A DNA stretch of 64,000 bases. It comes from Eustoma russellianum (Eukaryota > Streptophyta > Magnoliopsida > Gentianales > Gentianaceae). A program made the position numbers and the translations under genes. Shown here one piece after another: positions 46,291 through 57,502 of the stretch. The notes below the pieces were generated by a model. It searched no databases. It saw only the letters and a program-made list of their open reading frames with translations, and was not told the origin of the DNA. The stretch spans positions 30,113,910 to 30,177,909 of the forward strand of contig AP025042.1 in assembly GCA_036186865.1 (NCBI GenBank). The letters run 5' to 3'. Position 1 is the first letter of the stretch; each line of letters opens with the position of its first letter.

Positions 46291-47725
46291 CTACTCCTCA
46301 TCGGAAGAAAAACACAATCCGGAGAGAACCGCTTTGAGCTTTGTTTTCAACTTTTGATACTTGGTCTTGTGCACGTTCAGCTCTGTTTGTAGTGTTGTGA
46401 CTTGATTGTCCACCTTTGTTTCTAACGTTTTAAAACGGTCCTGGAGTGTCTTATAGTCTTTCTCTAGATCATCTATACGAACAGCCTCTTTTGTTAGGTC
46501 TTCCCCCCATTGATCGAGATAACGATGTAAATCATTAATCTCAGCCTCTGCATCAAATGGAAGTTCAGAACCACTATCTTCTTCCATAGGAGCCTTGCCT
46601 TTGTCTATTCGGGAGGTAGGACTTTAACGGTTCGGTTGGGGTTCAACGATTGGCTCAGTAGGGTGTGTTGACAATACCGGCTCATTCTCATTCATCTTCC
46701 TCAGGGTCATGAGTATCACCTCGTCGTTGCGCTTCCTTTCTCGACTTAAGAATTTGCTGGATTTTAAACTTTGTTTAATAATCCTTATTGGTAATGGACT
46801 CTTCATACTCGTCATCCAACACTATATCGGCCTTTCTCAACAATCTATATATCAGATTACTGTAAGGAAGTGCTTTTGATTTCTTGGTAACTGCCTCCAA
46901 CACATTTTTAAAGAAAACTTCCCCAAAGTTTACTTTTTCCTTCATGGCTATGCGGTAGGTAATATAAAAGTCTAGGTTGCTTGGAAGTTTGGCCGATTTT
47001 CTATTTACACAGAATGTAACGATGGCAAGCAAAACTCGATAAACTAAAGGCATATCATTTGTGTTTTTCGTGGGGTGGAATTCAAGAAAGGTTTTTACTT
47101 CGTTCTCGGTTACTTGGTACTTGTAATAATCCCACTTCCAAGGATCGAAATCTTGGACTTCCTCATCAGGTGCACCAAGGATTTCATTAATCTGTTTGGT
47201 GTGAAATGAAATGACTTGACCATCAATAACTGAATTTAGAGAGAACGACTTTCTATTGAGATAGTTAATCCAAAGAGTTGCATAAAACATTCGAGTATAA
47301 CGAGTCGACATAGTGCCCATCTCAGAAGAATCCAAAATAAACATCCATTTTTGAGCATACAACCAATCAATGATTGGTTTTAATTCCTCATTGCTCAAAA
47401 TGTCCTCAAGTTTGAGCAGTTTCAATGGAATAGTAGACCTCTTGCTACTTTCCCATTCTTCAAATAATAATTGAGCTCTAAGAGAGATGTGAGTGGATAT
47501 ACCTGAACCTAGGGGTGCAGCCAGTGCATTCTCATATTCTGCAGTTTTAAGCCAAGGGAAATTTCGAATAACAAGGCTTTCTCTAACCTCACGGAGCAGA
47601 TTTTCTTGGGATGGCTCTGGTTGCTTCCTTAGTCCTGCTGTTCTAGAACCCGTTGGAATATGTGGTTGATTTCCTGCTTGAGAAGTTCTCTTCCTCTTGG
47701 GATGATTTTTCGTTCTGGGGGCCAT
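46291..47725 (-). pseudogene. Extra Sirevirus ORF in env-like position: globular part plus coiled coil (broken)
   Basis: The ATG at 47725 opens a 316-codon frame starting MAPRTKNHPKRKRTSQAGN, with a basic NLS-like start. The body includes LLFEEWESSKRS, MSTRYTRMFYATLWINYLNR and VIDGQVISFHTKQINEILGA. This last pattern recalls the 'putative plant transposon protein' domain found with plant retroelements (recollection). The frame ends at 46775, but related sequence continues in another frame from about 46800, then, after an in-frame TAA near 46622, runs to 46291 as a heptad-rich coiled coil (DDLEKDYKTLQDRFKTLETK ...). One frameshift and one stop thus split a protein of roughly 480 residues. No signal peptide or membrane segment is evident, so a true envelope role is unproven. 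Confidence 0.6.
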
Positions 47726-47937
47726 GAGAAGATTAGGTCACGAAATTTTTGAATATAGTGATGAAACTTGGAGAATATATGTGGATTTTGATAGTGTTGA
47801 AGGGAAAAATGAAGCTTGAGCAAGGATTTTGCAGTTTAGGGGACGAACTGGGTGTTTTTCGCTTGATAGAGTTTAGGGTTCGAAGTAGAAAATGAAGAGA
47901 TGGGGGTTTTCGCAGTTTTTATAAACCCTGTCCCACT

Positions 47938-48073
47938 GACATCAATCGATCGATGTCTGGGACTTCGATCGATCGATGTCTGGGACTTCGATCGATCGAT
48001 GTCCTACACATCGATCGATCGATGTCGTAAGAGACATCGATCTATGAGGCTTCCACATAGATCGATCGATGTT
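47938..48073. repeat. ATCGATCGATCGAT palindromes between Sirevirus pol and the extra ORF
   Basis: Five copies in 136 bp, three with a perfect (TCGA)3 core and two with one changed base (ATCAATCGATCGATG and TAGATCGATCGATG), plus a GAGACATCGATCTATG half-site. Internal, not in an LTR. Confidence 0.9.
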
Positions 48074-48107
48074 TGCAGGAATTTGTATTTTTGACCTCTT
48101 TGACCCT

Positions 48108-50297
48108 CTAACCTTGGTTTATCATCCCTAATCTTGTTCTAATTGATTCAAATGTCTCAGTGGGAAGGGATTTAGTAAAAATATCCGCTAGTTGGTCATT
48201 TGTTGGAACAAATTCAATGCATACCAATCCCTTTTGGATGCAATCTCTTATGAAGTGATACCTTACCTCAATGTGTTTTGTCCTACTATGATGAACCGGG
48301 TTTTGTGCTATACTTATAGCTGATGTGTTGTCACATAGGATGAGAAATTTATCAATCTTAACATTATAATCGTTCAAGGTGTTGATCATCCAAAGTAGTT
48401 GTGCACAACACGAAGCGGACGATACATATTCGGATTCCGCCGTTGAAAGTGACACACTATTTTGTTTCTTAGAGAACCAAGAAACCAAGCAATCTCCAAG
48501 GAATTGACACGTCCCGGAGGTGCTTTTCCTATCAACAAGATTTCCGGCATAGTCGGAGTCACTATACCCTCTTAAATCAAAACATCTATTTTTTGGATAA
48601 AACAATCCAAAGTTCAAGGTTTCTTTCAAATACCTAAAGATATGTTTAATAGCAACTAAATGTGATTCCTTAGGCATACTTTGAAATCTAGCACATAAGC
48701 ACACAACATGCAAAATATCCGGCCTACTAGCGGTTAAATAGAGTAAACTACCAATCATACCCCTATATTTGGTTACCTCAACTGGCTTTCTTTTTTCGTC
48801 TTTGTCAAGCTTTGTACTTGTGCTCATTGGAGTGCTCACACTTCTTCAATCCTCAAATTTGTACTTTTTGAGCAAATCATTTGTATACTTCATTTGAGAT
48901 ATATGCACTCCATCTTGAGTTTGCTTGATTTGAAGACCAAGAAAGTAGTTGAGTTCACCCATCATGCTCATTTCAAATTCTCCTTCCATCAATTTTGCAA
49001 AATGCTCACAAAGAGAATCATTAGTAGCACCAAATATAATATCATCCACATAAATTTGAACAAGCAATTGATGGTTTCCTTGTTCTTTAATAAAAAGAGT
49101 AGTGTCGACTTTTCCTCTTGAAAACTCATTCTCAAGTAGGAAGTTACTTAATCTACCATACCAAGCCCTAGGAGCTTGTTTAAGTCCATAAAGGGCCTTT
49201 TTGAGTTTAAAAACATGATTTGGATAATCATGATTTTCAAACCCCGGTGGTTGAGCTACATAGACCTCTTCTTAAATTATTCCATTCAAGAATGCGGATT
49301 TCACATCCATTTGATATAGTTTGAAATCCTTATAGCATGCATATGCTAATAGCATCCTAATAGCTTCTAACCTAGCTACGGGGGCAAAGGTCTCATCATA
49401 GTCTATGCCTTCCTCTTGCCTATATCCTTGGGCTACTAACCTATCTTTGTTTCTAGTGATGTTTCCTTTATCATCCATTTTGTTTCTAAATACCCATTTA
49501 GTGCCAATTACGGGATGATCACTTGGTTTAGCAACTAATTCCCAAACATCACTTCTTTCAAATTGATTTAATTCTTCTTGCATAGCTAATACCCAATCTT
49601 CATCATTTATTGCCTCCTTTATATTTTTAGGTTCAACTTGTGAAATGAAAGCATTTTCATTTAATTTTCTCCTAGTCATTATGCCTTGGCTAGTTTCACC
49701 TAGTATCAATTCTTTAGGGTGATCTTTCCTATACTTATATGAATACGGTAAATTTGAGGTATCTCCTCCTACTTCTTCATCTTCAACCTTAGGTTGAAGG
49801 GGATTAATCCTAAGGTCAATAACAATATTACCTTTTGGATTCTCAAATTTCTCTATATGACTTACTTCATTTATTTCATCATCATCATCATCATTAATGT
49901 TTGATTTATCCTCATTGAGTTCACTAAATTTGACATGAATTGATTCTTTAACTTTCATGCTTCTTTTATTATATACTCTAAATGCCTTGCTATTTTGAGC
50001 ATAACCCATAAAGATTCCTTCATCCGCTTTGAAGTCGAGTTTATCCAAGTTATCTTTGGTGTTAAGTATAAAGCACTTACAACCAAATACCTTGAAACAA
50101 CCAATATTTGGTACTCTACCTTTCCAAAGCTCATAAGGAGTCTTTTTGAGAAATGGTCTCAAATAAACTCTATTGATCACATGACAAGCGGTATTTACCG
50201 CTTCAGCCCAAAAATATTTGGGTAGCTCAAATTCGTTTATCATGGATCTACTCATTTCTTGAAGTGTTCTATTCTTCTTTTCCGCAACATCATTTTG
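48108..50297 (-). pseudogene. Sirevirus integrase C-terminal part, reverse transcriptase and RNase H
   Basis: On the minus strand the frame continues from integrase (QNDVAEKKNRT, which holds the catalytic Glu) through FKVFGCKCFILN, an acidic linker with DDDDDE, then RT: GTKWVFRNKMDDKGNI, QMDVKSAFLNG, KKALYGLKQAPRAWYGR and VQIYVDDIIFGATN. RNase H: GYSDSDYAGN, STAESEYVSSASCC and LCDNTSAISIAQNP, all acidic residues present. Two in-frame stops interrupt it: TAA at 49272-49274 right after FLNGII, and TGA at 48846-48848 after YKFED. The frame stays the same throughout, so only point changes are needed to explain the damage. It ends at a stop at 48108 after RTRLGMINQG. Confidence 0.92.
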
Positions 50298-51200
50298 TTA
50301 AGGAGTTCTTGGAGCTGAGAAATTATGTCCATACCCTTTGGATACACAAAATTCTTGAAATTCTCCATCAAACTCACCACCTCTATCACTTCTAATTTCC
50401 TTAATTGTGTCCTCTCTTTGATTTTCTAATCTCTTACAAAGCTTTATAAATTCTTGGCATGCATCATTCTTTTTAGCTAAGAACATTACCCAAGTGTACC
50501 TAGAGAAGTCATCTACCACCACAAAGGTGTAATGTTTTCCACTTAGACTTGTTGTTCCAATATCCCCATACAAATCCATATGTAGCAATTGTAGAAGTTT
50601 GGTGGTGGAGATTTCACTTTTGGGCTTGAAACTTGTTTTAACAAGTTTTGCCTTTTGACAAGTGTCACATAAGCCATGGTTTTCGAAATTTAATTTTGCA
50701 AGACCTTGGACTTTTTTATTTTTGCAAATATCTTTGAAATTTTTAAAACTAATATGTCCAAGTCGTCTATGCCATAGTTGAGTCAAATCATTTTTGGAAA
50801 CTAGGCAAGAAACATTTTGTGATATCAAATCATGTGTGCTAAAGTTGTAAACATCATTTTTACGTATGGCCTCAAAAACAATCTCATCGTTCTTTTTCAC
50901 AACACATTTTCTTTTCACAAATTCAATTTGAAAATTAGCATCACATAATTGGCTAACACTTATCAAATTATACTTAAGCCCTTCTACATATAATAAATTA
51001 TTAATAGTAAAAGAAGAGTTACCAATTTCTCCATGTCCAAGGATTTTGGCTTTCCCATTGCCAAAATGCACCGTTCCACCATCTTGGAGCTTGAGCTTGG
51101 TGAACAACGTTTTGTCTCCGGTCATGTGCGTTGAACATCCGCTGTCCATAAGCCATTGGGTTCCTTCTTCTTTGTCTACTCTATTTATCTTGAGAGCCTA
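50298..51200 (-). pseudogene. Sirevirus protease and integrase N-terminal/core part
   Basis: Protease active site WLMDSGCSTHMTGD near 51150. The pre-integrase zinc site reads LWHRRLGHIS ... CDTCQKAK. The first two integrase acidic residues are in HMDLYGD and IRSDRGGEF. The frame stops at TAA 50298-50300 just after SAPRTP, where relatives have Gln (PRTPQQN), consistent with a CAA to TAA change, immediately before the third acidic residue. Confidence 0.9.
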
Positions 51201-52910
51201 CAAAACCAAAAGATGTATGCATTGGTACCCTTTGATGGTTGGGTCCTTTAAGGTTAGTTTGTCGACCCTTAGGCTTCCAAACATATGTGCTTCCAAATCT
51301 AGCTCTACATGCTTTCTTCATATGTCCTAGTTTGTTGCAATGAAAACAAGTGGGTACATGCTTTGGTTTAGAGGGTGATGAATTTCGTTGTGTTTTTCTA
51401 TTATTTGCCTTTTTCTTTAAGGACTTAGGTTTAATAGAAGAAGATGATGAATTAAATCCTAAACCGGATTTATCATTTCCATTTCTTTGATTTCCAAGTA
51501 GTATGTCTAAATTGTTTTTACCATTTGTTAGTCTTTGTAAGTCTAATTTAGTTTCTCACATTCTTTTCTAATTTCTACATTTTCAAGAGCTACGGTTTTA
51601 TGCATGGTGAGTATGATGTCATGCTCTTGAAACATCAAAATATTCTTGTCATGCAAGCTCTTATTTTCTAAGATGCATTTCTTGAACTCTTTCTTCAAAT
51701 GCTTATACTTTAAATTCAATTTTTCAAAGTCATCTTGCAAATCTCCTATTTCATCATGCAAATTTGGAGGATTAGAATTTACCTCAAGATCATCTTCAAT
51801 TGCCATGAGACAAGTGTGTTGAATCTTTGGATTGTCAAATATTGCAACAAGTCCAACACCTTGATCTTCACTCTCTTCTTCTTCTGATTCCGAACGGAGA
51901 TCATCCCACGTGATTACTTCCGCATTGAGGGCTTTCTTCTTTTGAGGAAAGACCTTCTTCTCTTGCTTTTGCGGCTCTTTTACGTGGCAATCGGCAATGA
52001 AATGACCGGGTCGACCACATCTATAGCAATTTTCACTTGCTTCCTTTTCTTTAGATGGTCTTTTGAAAAAATTTCTTGCTTGAGCTTTGTTTCTAGTTGC
52101 CATTCTTCTAAATTTTCTTACTAGAAGGGCAACTTCCTCATCCGATTCATCGGACTCTACTACCAATCCTTTGTGTGATGTTTGTGTGGGCTTGGTAGGG
52201 TTCATCCTATTTTGTTCATCAATAAGAATTTCATGAGTAAGAATATTACCGGATAGCTCATCAAGAGTAAGAGTCTTGAGATTATTTGATTCGGTGATGG
52301 CGGTGACTTTGAGTGTCCATTCTCTTGGCAAAGAGTTGAGGTGTTTTGAGACAAGGTCTTCATTTGAGATTTTCTTGTCCACCATGGAGAGTTGATTCCC
52401 TATTCGTGTGAATCGATCAATTGTCTCCTCAATCTTCTCACCGCTTTTCATTCCGAACATCTCATACTCCTTCATGAGCATAAGTCGTTTGACCATTCTT
52501 ACTTGCTTAGTTCCTTCATGTATCATTTCAAGCCTTTTCCATGCCTCATGGGCTGTTTCAAGACCTTGAAGTCTTATGAGCTCGGTGGTGGTGAGAGCAC
52601 TTGAGAGAATATCAAATGCTTTGCCATTAATGGCAAATCTTATCTTTTCTTCATCGGTGTAGTCATCCTCATCTTTGAATATTGATTCTCCTTTTGAGTT
52701 GGTAATCATAGGAACTTCAATTCCTTTGACAAAGGCTCTCCATATATCAAATCCACAGCCTTTCAAGTGATTGATCATTCGAAATTTCCACAAAGAATAA
52801 TTTTGGGCATCAAACATAGGTGCTTTAGTGTTTGATCCGGAAAATAGTGTAGTAGGCTTAGGAGATGAAGTGTGAGATGAAGAGGTTGAGGTTGAGGTTG
52901 TCATTGCCAT
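51200..52910 (-). pseudogene. Sirevirus gag with two zinc knuckles
   Basis: I place the start at the ATG at 52910 (MAMTTSTSTSSSHTSS); the open frame extends upstream through the PBS but only from a GTG in the LTR. Capsid: FDAQNYSLWKFRMINHLKG near residue 35, LTLDELSGNILTHEIL later. First CCHC knuckle CYRCGRPGHFIADC (about 52010). An acidic stretch (SESEEEESED) and a helical, coiled-coil-like region (DDFEKLNLKYKHLKKEFKK) follow, ending at TAG 51543-51545. The next 340 bases, in a different frame, hold a second knuckle CFHCNKLGHMKKAC (about 51305-51345). Long gag with a post-knuckle coiled coil is a Sirevirus trait. Confidence 0.88.
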
Positions 52911-53207
52911 GATCTTTAACCTTGCCACTTGCAAAGATAGGGCAATCAAGGTTAGCCTCTGATACCAATTGTTAGGTCCGAAATACACTCTAGAGGAGGG
53001 TGAATAGAGTGTTTGGCTCTTTTGCGGAATTTTCTCGTTTGGCTCAACTCAAAAGATATTCAAAATCAGAGCAAGAATGGGAGATGAGAAGTAGTGAATG
53101 AGTACACCGGATATAGAGTGGTTCGAATTGTAAATGATTCTACTCCACTACCACTTTGTTGCCAAAGTGGATTTTCAACAACTACTCTTCTTATTATGAA
53201 CAATAAG

Positions 53208-56200
53208 TGTAGAGATAAGGGGGTTTGAGTGATTTCAAAATAAGTGACTTAAATGCATGATGTATATAAACGTGTACATGTATACGCATGATATATATAA
53301 ACGTGTACATATATGATACTTCGCCATTACTTGCCTTATTTAGCTTATATATTATGTTGCCGTACTAACGAGCCATGAAGCGTTAAAGCTTACATCATAT
53401 GGAAAATATTTGTTGTGTTTATACTATTTTCAGGTGCCACCATTAATGAACTAAACTAGTTCATTAAGTGAAGTACTTAGTTTAATAAACTAAGTAGTTC
53501 ATTAAAGGAATCCACATTTGGAAAAGGCACAAAGGCAACAAAGCTAATGAAGGAAAGTTTTCTCCTCCTCCCATCCTTAATTACACACGCATATATACAT
53601 ATATATTACATATATTTTTAGAATTTTTGAAAAAGGCACATACACATGTATTCCAACGTACTACCGACACGTTATATATTTTACGTACGTACGTTAACGT
53701 CACACCACTATAATTAACTCATATTTATGAGTGTATTCAGGTCTTATATCATATGATATAAGATATGGTGATGACAAATCAAATATGACACGATAAAAGG
53801 TTCTAAACCGAAAATTGTCGTATCGGGCGAATGCCGAAACTTCGCCAACGTGTCACGTACTTGCCATAATTAAATGGCCAGCCCCTATACATCAAAATTT
53901 GATGTAAATTTCGTGCACATCACTGAAAAATCAGGCAAAAATACTTTCCATGTTGGCACACACAAATTACTCCACATTAAGGCCAAAATGTGAAGATTCT
54001 AAGTTTAATTTTTGTCACATGTAAATGGTACCACTTTAGACCAGCCAAGTGCTGAGATTTAAAGTATATATTATATATATTATGTATAACATAATATATA
54101 TAACATGTGCAAACGTTGGAATTTAAATTAGAGAAAAATCAAGTAATCGATAAATATCGAAAATTCGGTTTTCTACGCACACAACACATGGAACGTTTTT
54201 TGGAACATCATGTGACACGTATCTAGACCCTTTTTACATATGATATACATCTTAAAGTGTTCTAGAAAATTAAATTAAGGGCTGATTAGAATATAGCATG
54301 TGTGTATTATTAAATGTGCATTATTTTACAAAGTTAGCAAAAATAAATTTCAGCACATGCACAATCATTTCCAACGCCACCTACAGCTGAGATGGAGCTT
54401 ATTTGGAGCCTTGTTGGCATATTGATTGGTCAATGATCAATCATACAATGTTGGTGAATTGAAGAGAGAAGCTACAAATGCTAAGAATTCAAAATATATC
54501 TCTTATATCACATGTTGAAAATTTCAGCATGCTAAACATAGGGTGGCCGATTTTATGACATTGAATGTGATATATTTCATCATCTTTTATTATGTGATTG
54601 ATTGGAAGAAGAATTGGAAATGATTTGAATATTATTTAAATTAATAAAGAGTGATATTTTATATATCACACATGCTGAAAATTTTTCAGCATGTGTACAA
54701 CTTGTGGTGGCCGAATTATTGGTCCAAATTGTGTCCAAGTTCATTTCTTATGTGATAGAAATACTTACCATAACTTGGTGATTCAATTTTTAAAGAAAAA
54801 AATCAAGGTAAATTGGGCATTATTTTGAAAGAAATGGAATGATGCACATGCTGAATTTTCAGCATGGCAAGACTACTAGTTGGCCGATTTTTGTATTTAG
54901 TTGGGAAGGATTTGATGTCTTGCAATTTATGTGATATATCTTATGATTTATGGAAGTTATTTTGTGATGATTTTTGGCACATGTTTAAGTGTATTCTCAG
55001 ATTTTTTCCAAGTCATCATGATGACAACGTTAAACCAATAAGGAGGTGTCAAGTAAGCGAAAACTAAATGATTATCCAATAGGAAGATGCCAAGTAAGCA
55101 AGACCTTGTCACAATGATGTCTTACACTCTCTCTCAAGGACTTAAAAGATAATTTTCAAGAGGGGGAGGTACTACACAAGGGACGGCCTGTACAAGTTAA
55201 AAGAAAAGAGAAGAGAGCAAACAAAACAAGTACAAGCATTGCAATCCAAAGTGATCAAAAAGTCTAGCTCTTCTTCTTCTACATCTTCTTTCTTTCTCTC
55301 TTCTTGTAAGCCTATTGTATTCATATCTTTCAATCTTGAATAGGCTTGATATAGACCACCATTCATTATACATCTTTGTAAAAGATTGATCAAAGTGTGA
55401 TCAATCTTCATTCTTGCGAGGTGGTAGTGTTCGTGTGAATTGTACTCATCATACAAGGTTTGTAAAGGGTTGGAGTTAGGTGTAACTCTATCAACCCTGT
55501 GGTAAGGTGTACTGCGTGTGTGTGATTAGTGTGAACCAAGGAAGGTGTTCCTTGAAGACTGGAGTAGGTTGTTTATAACCGAACCAGTATAAAATTCTTG
55601 GTGCCATTTACTTTCTGCATTTACTTTTCAGTTACTGCATTGATTACCCTTCTTGTTCGCATTCGTAAAAATAGTTAACGATTTTCAAAAAGCACAAAAA
55701 TTTCCAGAAACATACTCACACGTTCTAGGGTTAATTTGACACAAGTTTCAACCCTTTTGAATAAGTATAAGTCGATCAAACATCAAAAGTTCTGAGACTA
55801 GTGCAGTCTGATTTTCAGACTTGCAAAGGTTGAGACTTTGATTATAGTTGACCTACTTCCCAAAAGAATTTTGCAAAACTGTTTCAACCCATTTAAATAC
55901 AGTATATAAGGAGGTATTGGTCAAATTTTCAGAGCATTTAGACGTTCACACAAATAGGAATAAATTTTTCAAAACCATCTATCGATTCTGGCAGATTCGA
56001 GCAATCTGAGTATCAACGGTTTTTGAAGGGGTTAAAGGTTGAATTTTGATTTGAAATTTTTAGGGGAACCTCATAACATCTGAGGCTAAGTTATCTCAAA
56101 ATTTCATAATTTTTGGAGACCTCTAACCTAGTTTTAAAAACGTTTTAAAACTGGTCCTGAAAACAGAATCTGTTTTCAGAAGTTGAATTGTTCAAGTTTA

Positions 56201-56279
56201 AAGAAATTTTAAGCACCACACTTTCCGCACCATCTATTCAACCCCCCCCCCCTTCTAGTGGTGCCTTGCAGATCCTACA
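53208..56279 (+). mobile_element. Solo LTR, 3072 bp, inserted in the Sirevirus LTR
   Basis: TGTAGAGATAAGGGGG at the left, GCCTTGCAGATCCTACA at the right, inside a perfect 5-bp target duplication ATAAG (53203-53207 and 56280-56284). No PBS, polypurine tract, gag or pol is visible, and no internal repeat of its ends, so a single LTR is the simplest reading. Plus orientation is inferred from a C/T-rich and GT-rich stretch (about 55265-55600) like the R-U5 part of long copia LTRs, and is not certain. Three blocks with an inverted CACATGCTGAAAATT...CAGCATGTG motif followed by TGGCCGA recur near 54510, 54667 and 54847. Confidence 0.82.
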
Positions 56280-56433
56280 ATAAGAACAACTACAGCAATA
56301 CTTACACTAACACCTTAGTGTAAGCAACAACAACAGCAACTTCTTGCACAAAACACACTTGTGCAACTACAGCAACTACAGCTCTTAGCAAGAACACCTT
56401 CTTGCTTCCTCACAACTTCAACAAAAGTTCCCT

Positions 56434-56811
56434 CAAGAACTTCTCACAGTGGGTTGAAGGAATATGGTAAGGTTCACACTTTCTCACAAGTCTAAGCACA
56501 AGCAAGAGATAAAATATTTATGGTTCCTCTTGTGCTTGACTCACTTTCTCTCAATATACAACAACGAAGGACAAAGAAAAGCTAAACAAGCTTTAAGCAA
56601 ATTTACAAGTATGAGAGAACTTCAAGAACTTCTCACAGTGGGTTGAAGGAATATGGTAAGGTTCACACTTTCTCACAAGTCTAAGCACAAGCAAGAGATA
56701 AAATATTTATGGTTCCTCTTGTGCTTGACTCACTTTCTCTCAATATACAACAATGAAGGACAAAGAAAAGCTAAACAAGCTTTAAGCAAATTTACAAGTA
56801 TGAGAGAACTA
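56434..56811. repeat. 189-bp tandem duplication in the Sirevirus 5' LTR
   Basis: Two near-identical units start CAAGAACTTCTCACAGTGGG at 56434 and 56623. The left LTR has a single unit (about 44754-44942), so the duplication arose after insertion. Confidence 0.9.
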
Positions 56812-57154
56812 TACAACAATGGAAGATGAAGCTAGATGATGTTGAAAGTGTGTCTTTGCCTCATCCAAGCCTCCTCTATTTATAGGTGAAGTTCACCATG
56901 TTTTTGAGGCTCTCCACCAAGTCTTCATCTTCAAAAATGTCAAGATAATGCCCAAATAGTCTCTAGCCACCCTATGGAGTGATTTGATCTTGGATAGCCA
57001 CCCTAGAGAATCTTAGACATGTATACAATAGTCAAGGAAGCATGTAATAGGTTGGGTTAAAGTCCACAAGAAATTTGAGCAAGATTGGAAAGAGAAAACA
57101 TCATAAATCTCCCTTGGATTTTGTTCCAACGTTCAAAAAATTTGAAATCTGGGG

Positions 57155-57375
57155 GGACATCGATCGATCGAAATGCCTAGGGGAAGAGATCGATGTCCTC
57201 CAGAACATTGCAGTTTTTGACACTGCCTGACATCGATCGATCGATGTCAGGGGCTGAAGTGACATCGATCGATCGATGTCACTTGGTTTAGAGATCGATG
57301 TCCACTGACTTACATCGATCGATCGATGTTAGTGACATCGATCGATCGATGTCCCCAGCTTGAGAGATCGATGTT
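57155..57375. repeat. ATCGATCGATCGAT palindromes in the Sirevirus 5' LTR
   Basis: Five perfect (TCGA)3 cores with AGAGATCGATGT half-sites between them. Two cores (near 57265-57345) have no counterpart in the left LTR. Confidence 0.9.
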
Positions 57376-57502
57376 GAACAGTGAGTTCCAATCTCAACCA
57401 TCTTGGACATAGTGTGATTTTCCCATCTTGCATCAAATATCAAACACAAATTTAACTCATTTAAAACATCTTTTCATCATCAAAACAATTTATAACTTAA
57501 CA

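Larger units (their letters stand above)
44361..57502 (-). mobile_element. Sirevirus-type Ty1/copia retrotransposon with extra downstream ORF and a solo LTR in its 5' LTR
   Basis: LTRs 44361-45560 and 52970-57502 (the latter interrupted at 53208-56279), TGTTAGGTCC ... ATAACTTAACA. Target duplication AAATC (44356-44360 and 57503-57507). PBS on the minus strand TGGTATCAGAGG (52956-52967); polypurine tract AAAAAGGGGGAGAT next to the 3' LTR (about 45561-45574). Gag has two zinc knuckles and a long coiled-coil-like C-terminal part, and there is an additional ORF after pol; both are features of Sireviruses. Gag and pol share one frame broken by in-frame stops and one out-of-frame stretch, so the element is inactive but well preserved. 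Confidence 0.92.
52970..57502 (-). repeat. Right LTR (5' LTR) of the Sirevirus, split by a solo LTR
   Basis: Colinear with the left LTR over 52970-53207 and 56285-57502. Differences are the 3072-bp insertion, a 189-bp tandem duplication (56434-56811) and two extra palindromes near 57260-57330. TATA box on the minus strand at about 56871-56887. Confidence 0.92.
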
